From NCBI GenBank assembly GCA_009193035.1, contig SWDT01000123.1, forward strand, positions 1 to 52,811: a stretch of 52,811 nucleotides of DNA, given 5' to 3'. The notes beneath the pieces are model-generated. The model had not been told where the DNA came from, ran no database searches, and saw only the letters and a list, made by a program, of their open reading frames with translations. Positions 22,101-32,853 of the stretch are shown here, in pieces; position 1 is the first letter of the stretch, and every line of letters starts with the position of its first letter. Both the position numbers and the translations under genes were made by a program. The DNA comes from Halicephalobus mephisto (Eukaryota > Nematoda > Chromadorea > Rhabditida > Panagrolaimidae).

Positions 22101-25100
22101 TAACAAATTCAAATTTTTCTAAAAACTATTTCTTAACACTCAATTAAAAAAAACTAAAATTTTTCTAAAATTATTTCTTAATTTTCTAAAATAATTATAA
22201 AAATAAAAATCTTCAATAACAAATTCAAATTTTTCTAAAAATTATTTCTTAATACTCAATTAAAAAAAACGAAAATGTTTAATAAAAAAACTAAAATTTT
22301 TCTAAAATTATTTCTTAATCTTCTAAAATAATTATAAAAATAAAAATAAATTTACTTTTGAAAAATTTAAATTACATTTAATTTTAAATATACTAAAAGA
22401 TGGTAATTAAAGTATTTTTTATAAAAAAATTCTAACTGTAATTTTGTATTTTATCATGTTAAAAATTTATTTTTGTTTTTGCAGAACCGAATTTCAACAG
22501 CGCTCTCAGAAAATCCGCCTCCGGGTTTCTCAATATTGACGGAATAAATTCTGCAACAACTTCAATCCATGAAAAATCGCAAGAAATTCCTTCAGTAAAT
22601 CCAAATCCTCCGATCTCGATCGCTTTCCAACAAGAAGAAGAACCAAAAAATGTCCAAATTCAAGGGTCTTTCATCGTTGCTTCTGATTCTGAAGAATCTT
22701 ATTCTCCCCACCGCGGAAAACGAGAACTTTCATCCGATTTCGAAAAGAAATCAATAGTCTCTAGACCCGAATATGAAATCAAAAACCAAAACCAGGGACT
22801 AAGTCCCCTGGGGGCAATCGCCAAAGTTCTCCTAAAATCAGTACTAATTAAGAAGAACAAGAAAAAAACATCCAGTTGGCAGAGCACTATCCAGAGGATC
22901 AGATTCGCGAACAAGGAAAGAAAGAAACTAGAAGAAGAAAAAAAAATTAAAAAAACAAAACTACCTTTTGATCCAGAATCCAAGATCGACGCCTTGGAGA
23001 AGTTCGCCTACAGGGCCATAGGGGAAGCCCAAGATCAGTTCGGAAATGTAAGTCTTAAAGTGTTAAAATCATCATCTTAATCTAAATACTGTAAAATTAA
23101 AATTACTTTTAAAGTTGTAAACTTTGAAAATCGAAATAGTGTAATTAGTTTGCTTTTGAATATAATAGTAAACAATAAGTTTCCAGCTTGATCCAGAGAA
23201 TCCTCAAAATCTAAAGAAATTAGCCAAGGATAACCGTCTACGTGACAGTTCGGATCCTCTCAGAAAATTCCTCAACCTCCTTCGCAACGGGATCAAGTTG
23301 GGTTACGATATCGCCGGCAAGAACACAACTGACTTTGACGACAAGACTCTCAAAGTAGTTTCTCCTCGATTTCTTTCCGTCGTACCAGAAGAGGATTCAG
23401 AAGACATCATCGACGTCATTTCTCCTTCTCTGTTCTCGTTACATAACGAAGGGAAAGGAATAGAGAATTTGACAAGTCTTCCGAACTTGGTGAAATCGTT
23501 CAATGGAGCTGATCAACAGCAGTGGCTGGACCTCATAATCGAAGCAGCTGGAGTCGAGGAACAGGCAGAAAAACTAGAAAAAGAACTGGAAGAAAGAAAG
23601 TCCGGGATAAAGAAGAACTACCAGGAAAAAGTCAGAGGAGCCGACGGACAACCCATGTTCTTCACCAAGGAAAACGTCACTCAAATGTACGGCAACCATG
23701 AAGGAAACAAAATCGAAACATTCGAAAAACTTATCAAATCGTATTCGATGGAGCAGTTGAAGCAAATGAATGAGACCGGATTCGCAGTTCTGACCAAGGA
23801 TCAGATTTACATGATGTACGGACCAGAATCCCCTTTCAACAACAGCGAAGTGCTGGAGAAGTTGATGAAAGTTCATCCCGATGAGGCAATGAAGCTGATT
23901 GAGAAGGATATCCACTTGATGGGAGAAATGGGACAACAGAAGAGAAAAAAGAGAGACATCGTTCTAAGTCCCATTGTTGAATTCCCAATTATCTTCGCAG
24001 CTCCTCTTTTGAATCAATTTGTCGTCCTGTCACCCTTAGTAAGTTAATCATTGACAATAATCAAAATAATCACTAATGGAAAAATTAACTTTCGTTTAAA
24101 AACATCTTTAAACCTTTTTATTTTGCAAGGAAGTTCACGTATTTTTAAAATCCAAATAATATAGTTTTTGTATTGTGTTTTGTATCATCAAAGTTGAAGG
24201 TCGGAGATGGAAATTGAAATCTGAAGTTCCTTATTAAGAAATTGTAGGTATTTTATATTGCAAGAAATTGTCTTATCTGCACACAAAAAATGAGTACATG
24301 GTATATGATGTGTGGATACATCACAACGGCTCTGGTATATCAGATACATTGTGTTTGATATATCAATATGTTATATTAATATAGATGTATTGTATATAAT
24401 GTGTGGATACATCACAACGGCTCTGGTATATCAGATACATTATGTCTGATGTATCAATATATTATATTAATATAGGTGTATTATATATAATATGTGGATA
24501 CATTACAATGACTCTGATACATCAGATATATTATATTCAATGCATCGATACATTAAGTTGATATCGGTGCATTGTATTTAGTGTATCAGTATATTTATTC
24601 ATTGTATCGATATATTCCATTCAATGCACTGATACCTTACTTAATGTACTGGTACATTGAATATAATGTACCTGATACATTAGAGCTGTTTCAATCTACC
24701 CTTTCTGTGTGTAGATTGATAGAACTTGATATATGAATTTTTTGAGATAGGAAAATTAAATTTCGTTTCGACAAGAAAAGCCAAAATTTCAACTTCGGAT
24801 TCTGATTTCGAACTTTGACTATCAACATGGACTTCAAAGTTTGACCATTAAGTTTGATAATATGAAGTGCTTTTTTGTCAATACGGTGATTTCCTTACTG
24901 AGAACAAAAATTCAAGAAATATTCTCAGTTGGTACATACTAACTTCTATATCTAATTCATGGTGATTTAATTTAAGAATATTCGTGAATTTAGGTATTTT
25001 CACCGATTGTGGGAACTCCAGCAGTCCTAGGTCCGATCATCCTTTCCCCTTGGGTCTTCATCCCTCTGATTCTCTCTCCTCGTGTCCTCGGACCACTCAT

Positions 25101-25869
25101 CTTATCTCCAATGATCTTCAGTCCTATTGTGTTGTCGCCATTGGTAAGAATTTCGTGGATTTTAACTTTTTAATTCGGACCAATTCCAGGTGCTTCATCC
25201 CCTCATCCTCACCCCAGGAATCTTCAATCCTGTCGTCCTGTCTCCACTGGTAAGTTTTGTTATTTCAGTTGTATGGCGCTTGTGTCCTGGATATTTATGT
25301 TCAAATTCCGTAGTTAAAACTAAAGTCCTTAAAACCACATAATCAAGTCCGTAGATTCTGAATCCGAAATCAAAGTTAATAATTAACCTTCATAGTCTTA
25401 GATTCTGAAGACTAATTTTTCAATTCTAAGAACACATAAAATTGCATTTTGCAGTTTCGTAAAAAATGAAAATTTACCTAGAATAACTTTTAAAATTTCA
25501 TATAAAATGATATAAAATTAAAAAATTTTTGAATTAAAGTTGTTCAAATCAGAACATAAATATCTGGGACATAAGTGTCACAGAATGGTTATTTTTCTAA
25601 ATATTTTATTTTTTCAGGTTCTTTCTCCACTTATTCTTTCTCCACAAGTCTTCACACCGATCATTTTGTCACCCTTAGTTCTGAATCCTCTGATTTTGAA
25701 CCCCATGGTAGGATCGCCTCTGGTTTTGTCTCCTTTCGTTCTGTCTCCTCTAATCCTCTCTCCTCAAGCCCTGTTTGCCGTTGTCCTCAGTCCTTACGCC
25801 CTCTCCCCCCTCGTTCTGAGTCCTCTGGCGGCTGCCGAAGTCATTTTATCCCCTAGTTGGTTGTCTTAA
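19132..25869 (+). CDS. MLT-10-related secreted protein A (ILSP/VLSP-repeat family)
   Basis: Secreted nematode family related to MLT-10, linked in C. elegans to moulting and cuticle. Exons: 19132-19328, 19580-19721, 22485-23047, 23187-24038, 24994-25143, 25190-25249 and 25618-25869. Exon 1 has a signal peptide ([18 protein letters not shown]) and [13 protein letters not shown]. Exon 3 has a dibasic site HRGKREL and [17 protein letters not shown]. Exon 4 has the conserved core [20 protein letters not shown], a coiled coil and QMYG. The C-terminus is a run of VLSP/ILSP/VLNP repeats ending [13 protein letters not shown]. Exon 3 is open only when entered one base out of phase with exon 2, so an exon is missing from this model or the gene is broken there. 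The intron between them carries a dead mariner. The alternative upstream in-frame starts lack a signal peptide at the N-terminus. Confidence 0.8.
19335..19455. repeat. AT-rich tandem repeat in intron 1 of MLT gene A
   Basis: Alternating units AAATAAAATAATTTTAAAAA and AAATAAAATAATTTTGAAAA repeat about five times with a 24-48 bp period. Confidence 0.6.
19910..21160 (+). mobile_element. Mariner-family element (defective), inserted in a 36-bp repeat array
   Basis: 1251 bp bounded by TA (19908-19909 and 21161-21162). The terminal repeats GGGTGTCACAAAAAAACATG match perfectly for about 26 bp. The size is normal for mariner. The insertion splits a tandem array whose unit, TTTTCTYCTCGGGACC, occurs on both sides. 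Confidence 0.9.
20090..21087 (+). pseudogene. Mariner transposase, inactivated
   Basis: The DDD cut-and-paste transposase acts on the element's own ends. Frames show the N-terminal helix-turn-helix region ([20 protein letters not shown], then [13 protein letters not shown]), the first Asp in [10 protein letters not shown] (20508 on), the second in LPQDNAKAH and the third in [13 protein letters not shown]. The ATG at 20090 leads into a frame that must shift near 20137. Further breaks lie near 20410-20510 and around 20730-20765, where stop codons interrupt the frame. At least three lesions make it inactive. Confidence 0.9.
21165..21670. repeat. 36-bp tandem repeat array
   Basis: Units beginning TTTTCTCCTCGGGACC start at about 21165, 21201 and 21237, then continue in degraded form (TTTCTTTTCGAGAT, TTCTTCTCGGGACC and so on) to about 21670. 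A lone unit at 19875-19909 lies on the other side of the mariner, so the array predates the insertion. Confidence 0.8.
24289..24714. repeat. 91-bp minisatellite between MITE-like ends
   Basis: TGTGGATACATCACAACGGC starts at 24311 and 24402 and recurs as TGTGGATACATTACAATGAC at 24493, giving a 91-bp period. It then degrades into GATACATT/GTATCGAT words to about 24690. The flanks GCACACAAAAAATGAG and CCCTTTCTGTGTGTAG resemble the ends of the MITE at 1443-1606. It lies in the 955-bp intron 24039-24993 of MLT gene A, an intron the paralogue lacks. Confidence 0.75.
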
Positions 25870-26472
25870 TCCACCAATTTTTTCGAAAAAAACAGTACAA
25901 TTCACAAAATCAACTTCCATTAATATTCTAAATAAAATCCAGCAATTTTTAAATAAAAGTTCAAAATTCTTTGGACTTCCAAAGCTACAAATTTTTAAAA
26001 TTATCCTACAGTACAATATTAATCATAGGTTTATTTATTCATATTATTTATTTTGTTTTTAATTTATTTCGTTTTTAATTTTGTTATTTTTTAAATTTGT
26101 TTACGAAATAAAAGGTTTTTTAAAATCAATTTTAATTTTTGTGAAAAATATTTTTTAAAACATAAATTAGTACCATCTTGCGCAAAATTCAATTAGAAAA
26201 ATTTGAATTAATTAAGGACCAAGTGATTAATTTTGGATTTTTATGAAATCCAGAGATGAATTCACTTGTCAAGATGGATGGAAAAAATAAATTTTAAGTA
26301 ATCTCCAATTTTTGTAAATTTAATTTAATTTTAAAAAAACAAAATCGAAAAAGTTCAAAAAAGTCCGAATTAGTCCCGTCGGATTTAGTTCGGATTTTGA
26401 TTTTCCAGAGGCGGAGGATATTTTAGACTTATTTGCAATCTTAATGTATTTCTAATTTAGTTTTGAAAAAAA
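25870..26472. other. Intergenic, MLT gene A to MLT gene B
   Basis: About 600 bp, AT-rich, containing the 3' flank of gene A and the promoter of gene B. No other feature was seen. Confidence 0.6.
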
Positions 26473-29400
26473 ATGTTTTCGAAGAAGTTGATTAAATTTT
26501 CGATTTTTTGTAAGTTTGGAAATTTAAAAATTATCATTAACGATTGTATGTTGTAGATGTTTTTATAATATTACTGCCTATAATAGAAGCGTCTGGAGAG
26601 GGACGAAAAGTGAACTACGACGGAAAAGTTTTGGAAGTTCCCCTAAGTGCCGACGGGACTGTGGAGCTGCTTCAGCATTGGACGAATCAGGCCTTCAGTG
26701 GACTCTTGGCGGCTGTTGCGACCAGAAAGTAAGTTTAATTCTCATTTTTCATCATGATTTTCTGCTTTTAATCAGGTTCGTTTTCTGAGTTTTCGGAAAT
26801 GATTGACATTAGCTTTTTATCACTTAACTAAGATCGATTTTACCTAGGGGTAGAGAAATGAACGTGATCACGTGTACAAGCCTTCTTAGCGCAGTAGGCA
26901 GCGCGTCAGTCTCATAATCTGAAGGTCGTGAGTTCGATCCTCACAGAGGGCATTACTTTTTGCGTCTTCTGAATAGATTCGAAATAATTAAATTTTTATT
27001 TTTTATTTTTCCAGAAATCGCGATGTTGAGTTGTCCGAAGAATTCCACTTATGTTCAAAAAACGCCACTACCGTGAACAAACATGCCAAATGCGTCTCGA
27101 AACTTTTGAAGAACGAATATCCCGCCACCAAAAAGTCGAAATTTTCATTCGACAGAAAGCCAGTCGAAAAAAATCCGAAAAGAATGAAAAACTCAAAAAT
27201 TAAACCAAGTACTTCTTTCATTACCGAACCTCGAGGACTCCCTCCGAAACGGCTTCAAAATAGATTTTCTTCGATTCAGAGAATAATTCCGAAAAAACAA
27301 CGGTCTTCAAGATTCGAGAAATACAGACATAAAAGAAAACAACTAAGATCTCGGTTGAATTATCTGAATTTCTATCATCCGAACATTAGGAGGCACAAGA
27401 GGGATTTGGCATCGATGCCTTTCGGAAATAAGTTCAGAATCGTCTCCAAAAAACAGTTTGAGCTGACTGGAGGAGATCAAGGAATGTCCCCTTTGGGAAT
27501 CGTTGCTAAAGTCTTGAAGAAATCTGTATTGGCAGCAAAAAACAAAACAGAAGAGACAAAGTAAGTGGTTCAGGATAGTTACTAAAAAGACGATCAATTG
27601 CGAATCTTGATTATTATCAATTTCATTCCAAATTTTCAAAAATGTTTTAATCATTTATTAAGTCGCTATCCAAAAGGTTAAAATATTCAAATAGTGACTG
27701 CATTGAATGACTCATTGTTTATTAAAGTCACTATCTGAATTTACTTTTAATGAAAACTTAAATAGTGATTCAAACATAGAGTTAACTCTTTTTTCAGTTA
27801 CTATCTGAATTTCCCCTATATGAACAATGACTTTGAATAAGATAATGACTAAAAAGAATGATTATTGTTAATTTTAATTACTAAAATTGATTTTTAACAA
27901 ATTAAAGCAGTTATTCTTTTCAGTTGGAAGTTAGCGATTCATCATATTCGTGAAGCTGCAAAAAAACGCCAAAAATACGAAGAAGACCTCGAAAAACTGC
28001 ATCGGGACGAAGAAGCTCAAGACGATTTGGAAAAGTTTGCCTTCAGAGGCATAGGGAAAAAAGCTCTCGATGTTGGTTTTTTCAAAAAATAACAATTCGG
28101 AGGTTTAATTTCCAGATATCCAAACTTATTGATGATCCAGAAGAGTTAAAATCTCTCGCTCGTCGTGAAAGAAAGGAAAAATCAAAGGAGCCAATGAGGA
28201 AGATTCTGGATCTTCTTCGAGAAGGAGTCAAATTGACCTACCAAATGACTGGCAAGAACACTAGTGATTTTGATGACAAAACTGTCAAAGTAATTTCCCC
28301 GAGATTTCTGAGTGTTGTTCCGGAGAACGAGGAAGATACTGTAGGTGGCTTAAGTCTTTTATAAATTAGAGACTGATTTCAGGCAACGTTTCTTTCTCCT
28401 TCTCTGTTCTCGTTACATAACGAAGGGAAAGGAATAGAGAATTTGACAAGTCTTCCGAACTTGGTGAAATCGTTCAATGGAGCTGATCAACAGCAGTGGC
28501 TGGACCTCATAATCGAAGCAGCTGGAGTCGAGGAACAGGCAGAAAAGCTAGAAAAAGAACTGGAAGAAAGAAAGTCCGGAATAAAGAAGAACTACCAGGA
28601 AAAAGTCAGAGGAGCCGACGGACAACCCATGTTCTTCACCAAGGAAAACGTCACTCAAATGTACGGGGACTATGAATCAAGAAAGATCCAAACTTGGGAA
28701 AAGCTGATGAGCACCTATACAAGAGACCAATTAAAAGAAATGAACGAAACAGGATACATGGTCCTCAACAAGGATCAATTATACATTCTCTATGGCCCAG
28801 AGAGTCCATACAACTCTTCCGAAACTTTATCCAGGTTGACCAGGATGGCTCCGGAGGAAATGCACAAATTCATCGAAGAAGACGTTCACAGAATCGCTGA
28901 AATGGAAAACTTCAACATCAGACAAAAGGATATCGTCCTGTCCCCTATTATCCAATCTCCACTAGTATTTGCTTGGCCAGCGATGAATACCTTCATTGTT
29001 TTGTCCCCTGTAGTTTTGTCTCCAGTTGTGGGAACTCCGGCTGTATTGGGACCTGTAGTGTTGAGTCCCTGGGCATTTGTCCCGGTTATTCTCTCGCCTC
29101 GTGTACTATCGCCATTAGTGTTGAATCCGCTAATCTTTAGTCCTATTGTTTTGTCACCATTGGTAAGTTTTTAAAAAGGAAATGTGTGTTGAGTAATTCT
29201 ATGTATGAAAAATCTTAGATAATGATCTTAGTAACTTCACGTAGGAGACAACAATCAACTTTGTAATATCCTAACAGTAGTAATAGTAAATACACAAAAA
29301 TTATTCAGTGATGAACTACTAACACTGTCTACAGTGTCGACAGTATACCTATTATCGAGTACGCAGGGTACTTTCCTTTGGGATTGTACTCTCTAGGGTA

Positions 29401-29944
29401 CTTACATAATAGCTAATTAAAGTACCGATGCAGCAAAAAATAATTTAGTAAAAAAAATGAATATGAACCATTTTCGATTATATGAAATGACCCTATATTG
29501 TATTATTTTCTAGTTTTACATTACAAACAGCTCTTTGATAACTAAATATTTGTAACTTAATCATATTATCTAACTTCATTTCTAGGTCCTTCATCCACTT
29601 ATCCTCAGCCCAGGTGTGTTCAACCCTATAGTACTCTCTCCATTGGTAAGTTCCGTCTACTAACAAACATAATGAACGAAACTGAATTGCAGGTGCTCTC
29701 TCCGTTCATCCTCTCCCCACAGGTCTTCACTCCAGTGATCCTTTCTCCTCTAGTTCTGAATCCTTTGATTTTGAACCCCATGGTAGGATCGCCTCTTATT
29801 CTGTCCCCTTTCGTTCTGTCTCCTCTAATCCTCTCTCCTCAAGCCTTGTTTGCCGTTGTCCTCAGTCCCTACGCCCTCTCCCCCCTCGTCATGAGTCCTC
29901 TGGCGGCTGCCGAAGTCGTTCTATCTCCTAGTTGGTTGTCTTAA
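26473..29944 (+). CDS. MLT-10-related secreted protein B (tandem paralogue)
   Basis: Same family and orientation as the gene at 19132-25869. Exons 26473-26509, 26557-26728, 27015-27560, 27924-28071, 28116-28340, 28383-29162, 29586-29645 and 29693-29944 join in consistent phase. The first short exon plus the second make a signal peptide ([12 protein letters not shown], then [13 protein letters not shown]); the frame at 26544 without exon 1 has no ATG, which decided the start. A dibasic-rich middle ([14 protein letters not shown]) suggests propeptide cleavage. [37 protein letters not shown] and the VLSP/ILSP repeat tail match gene A. The tail is continuous here through 29162 where gene A has an intron. 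Two tracts are nearly identical to gene A (28395-28666 and the last exon). Unlike gene A, all junctions agree, so this copy looks intact. Confidence 0.88.
26880..26952 (+). tRNA. tRNA-Met (CAT), elongator type
   Basis: 73 nt fold as a cloverleaf: acceptor GCCTTCT/AGAGGGC with discriminator A, D stem GCGC/GCGC, anticodon loop CTCATAA and T arm GTGAGTTCGATCCTCAC. The sequence closely matches animal elongator tRNA-Met. Internal boxes TAGCGCAGTAGG and GTTCGATCC are present and TTTTT follows as a Pol III terminator. It is nested in an intron of MLT gene B on the same strand. Confidence 0.97.
29219..29405 (-). repeat. Dispersed repeat, inverted copy of 16828-17015
   Basis: Lies in the intron 29163-29585 of MLT gene B. 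See the partner for the match. The homology ends near GTAAGTACC on the outer side. Confidence 0.7.
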
Positions 29945-31081
29945 TTGTTCTATCATAAAATGTATAAATTTCGAGTAAACGGGGAAATAAATAAAAGAAA
30001 TAATATTATATTTCATCTTATGACATTGTCCTGACTCCTCTAGAACAATCAGATGTCACAAATGTTTTATATTTTATCTCGGTAAGTAATTAAGATATTA
30101 ATAATTTCAAAATTGATTAAAAGTAAACAACAAAAATTTAAAATATTTGTAAAATGGAAAGTAAATATGTACAAGATTCTCAACGAGGAAAATTGCAAAT
30201 TAGTTGTTTGTTCCAAACACTCGGGATCATTTCTGCTGACAAATATATAAAGTTATGAACTCCATGATGATAATATTTCCATAAATAATATACTTTTTTA
30301 GCAAATCAGCTTTCTGCAATATTTACTTCATTTTAAAAGCACAATAAGACACAAAATACCGACAGTTTTAAAGAAAAAGTAGGACTCTCTCTATAACATT
30401 TCTGATCGATCCTCTGAGATGCTTTATAGATATCCTACTGTAATGGCACCGAAGATAATGGCCTTTGAAAAAGTACTTTATATATGAAAAATTAATTTCA
30501 AATAATTTTAAATTTCCTTTGTCAAAGAATCTTTTAATTTTAAAGGAGTCTATCCTAATTTCTCAACAAAGAAAAAGCGATTCGGGATTTTGTCTGTAAT
30601 CATGTCTCTCTGCAAAGACAAGGATAAATGGAAGAAGATCTTTGACGCCAACTGCTGAATTAGGGAGACACTTCATCTGTACTCTGTTGAATTTTGTTCT
30701 CTTCATGAAAAACATTTTAATTTCCTTTCACGTTGAGTTTTTTTGGTTTCAAAATGACAAAAATGATTTATTTTTAAATAGACATGAGAATTTATATTCT
30801 CAAATTTGCTGGATTTATTTTATTCAATTTTTGAGAAGTTTATGTTTGGTTGTTCGGACGGAAATATGTCGGACACTTGTCGGAATTACAGTATGTTTTG
30901 AAGGTAATTTTTAATTTTTATTAACTTGTAAAAGTAATGAAATAAGTTACACAAATTCTAAGGAATGCAAATTACAGAATATCCTTTTTTAAATTTACTC
31001 AAAAGGATTTGGGAAAACTTTCTTAACATGAGAGTTACAACAAAAAATTGATTCATAGTAGTATTAAATCATACGGCAACA
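29945..31081. other. Intergenic, convergent 3' ends
   Basis: 1.1 kb between the 3' ends of MLT gene B and the chemoreceptor. A 90-codon AT-rich frame at 30642-30914 has no recognisable features and is not called. No RNA gene or repeat was seen. Confidence 0.6.
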
Positions 31082-32598
31082 TTACCCAGCATAAGTCATT
31101 GAAGAGATATTGGAAAGCATTACAACTGTTCTCTGGTCGTCCCCCCACTGTTTCTTGATAATTCGCAACTTGTACAGTATCCACGAAACCCATTGTTTTG
31201 TGAAGTTCCAATAAGGAGTAATGAAGATGATACAAATCAATGCATTCGTTGCGGGGTATAAAGTCATTATGATTACCCCAGTATTGAAAGCCGCTTTGGA
31301 AATGTTTATACTTCCATCGCTATGTAGTGCGATGAACGCTATCGCGACAATTGGGAAAATTAAAAATAAAATAGGAGTTATTTGTTGTACAATCAATATT
31401 ACTGTAAGTTGGAGATGCATTTTATACGTCTTTTTAGTAAAGCTGGAGGCGTGTTTCCTAAGGTAGACTATGATGTGGATCGCCATGAAGAACCCCAACA
31501 CAATACTGACAAAGAATAAGACAAAAATATAAATGCACCCTTCATAGAGCACAGGACAATGCATGTCGAAGAAGATGATCGGGGTCCGGGGACCTTTGTT
31601 GACGAGGCTTTCTGGCGGCAGGGTTGCTATGAGATAGTTGGCTTTTTCTTCGTCGAGGACACAGATATAAGCAGGAACAGTGACACTGAAAGCAATGGCA
31701 TACCCAAGAATGTGAAAAACAATCAGGCCCGGCCAGGACATGAACATCTAAAAAGCGAATCACAAATAGTAATTATAAGCGAAAATTTTTCATGGTTCCG
31801 AATTTACTATATATACCGAAAGAAAACTATAGCTTCTTTAATAACTAAGAAATAGATCAACACAACTGACATGGACACTGTTTTAACTACAGTATAACAG
31901 GTGCTTAATGCGTGATAGCTTTCCGTTATGAGAGGATGTTCTGAAAATTAATTGTGCTTTGGCTGGATTGGTTCTTTCATAGCATAGTAATCATTTTAAG
32001 CTATTATTAGGGTCATTTTGAACAGCAATGCCAAAAACTTTAATGAGAAGATTAGGTAGTGACTGACAATTTCTTTCCAAGTACTATTCAATTTTGCTTA
32101 AATAACAATAATGAATAAATAATAAATTTACTTTGTATCTTTCAATCACTATCCAAGATTATATTTTATTTTCTTGAAGATTTTTCACAGATGATTATAT
32201 AAGAATTGACTCACTTTTAATAAATTTGGATTCGGATGAATAGCACAGAACCTATACATCAAGCAGTAAGTCTGAAGCTGTATCACGTCAGCGCCTCCCC
32301 AGAGAATCATTGAACCCAATATTTTATTGAATCCGTGCCCGAACAACTCTATTAGTTCCATCGCAAATCCATGCATCAACGCTGCTGGTGCCGGAAGCAA
32401 TATCTCAGGACATAAAATCAGTCCTACAGTAATATTGTAGAAACAATCCCAAAACGTGAATAAACAAAGGAAGTACCGGTATTGGGACATGTTTGTGGGG
32501 GACTTGAATATTACCGTGAAGAACAAGTACACTTGGAGGGTCACTGAAGTCAAAGTGACCATCAAGATGAGGAGATCGAAGCTGTAAACTATTTCCAT
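31082..32598 (-). CDS. Serpentine chemoreceptor of the srh/sri type
   Basis: A seven-helix GPCR of the large nematode Str superfamily, expected in sensory cilia; ligand unknown. Exons 32598-32215 and 31747-31082, phase 0, give 349 aa, the family's usual length. Landmarks: SPTNMSQYRYFLCLFTFWDC after TM1, ILLPAPAALMHGF, YCLMYRFCAIHPNPN in place of the DRY region, and FTKKTYKMHLQLTVILIVQQ before TM6, the hallmark of srh/sri receptors. The last helix has NALICIIFITPYW. Assignment to srh or sri is not certain. The 467-bp intron holds a dispersed repeat. No lesion was seen. Confidence 0.85.
31884..32008 (+). repeat. Dispersed repeat related to 17446-17570 (chemoreceptor intron)
   Basis: Shared ordered blocks include CTACAGTAT, AAATTAATTGTGC and GATTGGTTCTTT. 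Non-coding. Confidence 0.45.
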
Positions 32599-32853
32599 CG
32601 AGTTTTCGAAAGTAAAGTTAAAAATAATGGAAAACGCGGACTTTTAAGCTTCGGAACAGGTGATAAATTAATTGCTAATACATTTGCGGAAAAATAAAAA
32701 AGTGTAATTTATAATCTGCAGTAACTGACAACAAAATGACAACAGATTTGTGGCTACACGCTTAGCAGATGCTTTTTTCTAAATTTCGAAATAGATACCG
32801 TAGCTAAAGTTATATTCCCCAGTAAATAATTAAAATTTAACATGTTCAGTACT

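Noticed and set aside
25540..25617. Upstream in-frame extension of the last MLT-A exon
   Set aside because: A clear TTTTTTCAG acceptor at 25617 and homology to gene B start the exon at 25618.
30642..30914. 90-codon plus-strand ORF
   Set aside because: Phe/Leu/Ile-rich chance frame in AT-rich intergenic DNA without splice context.
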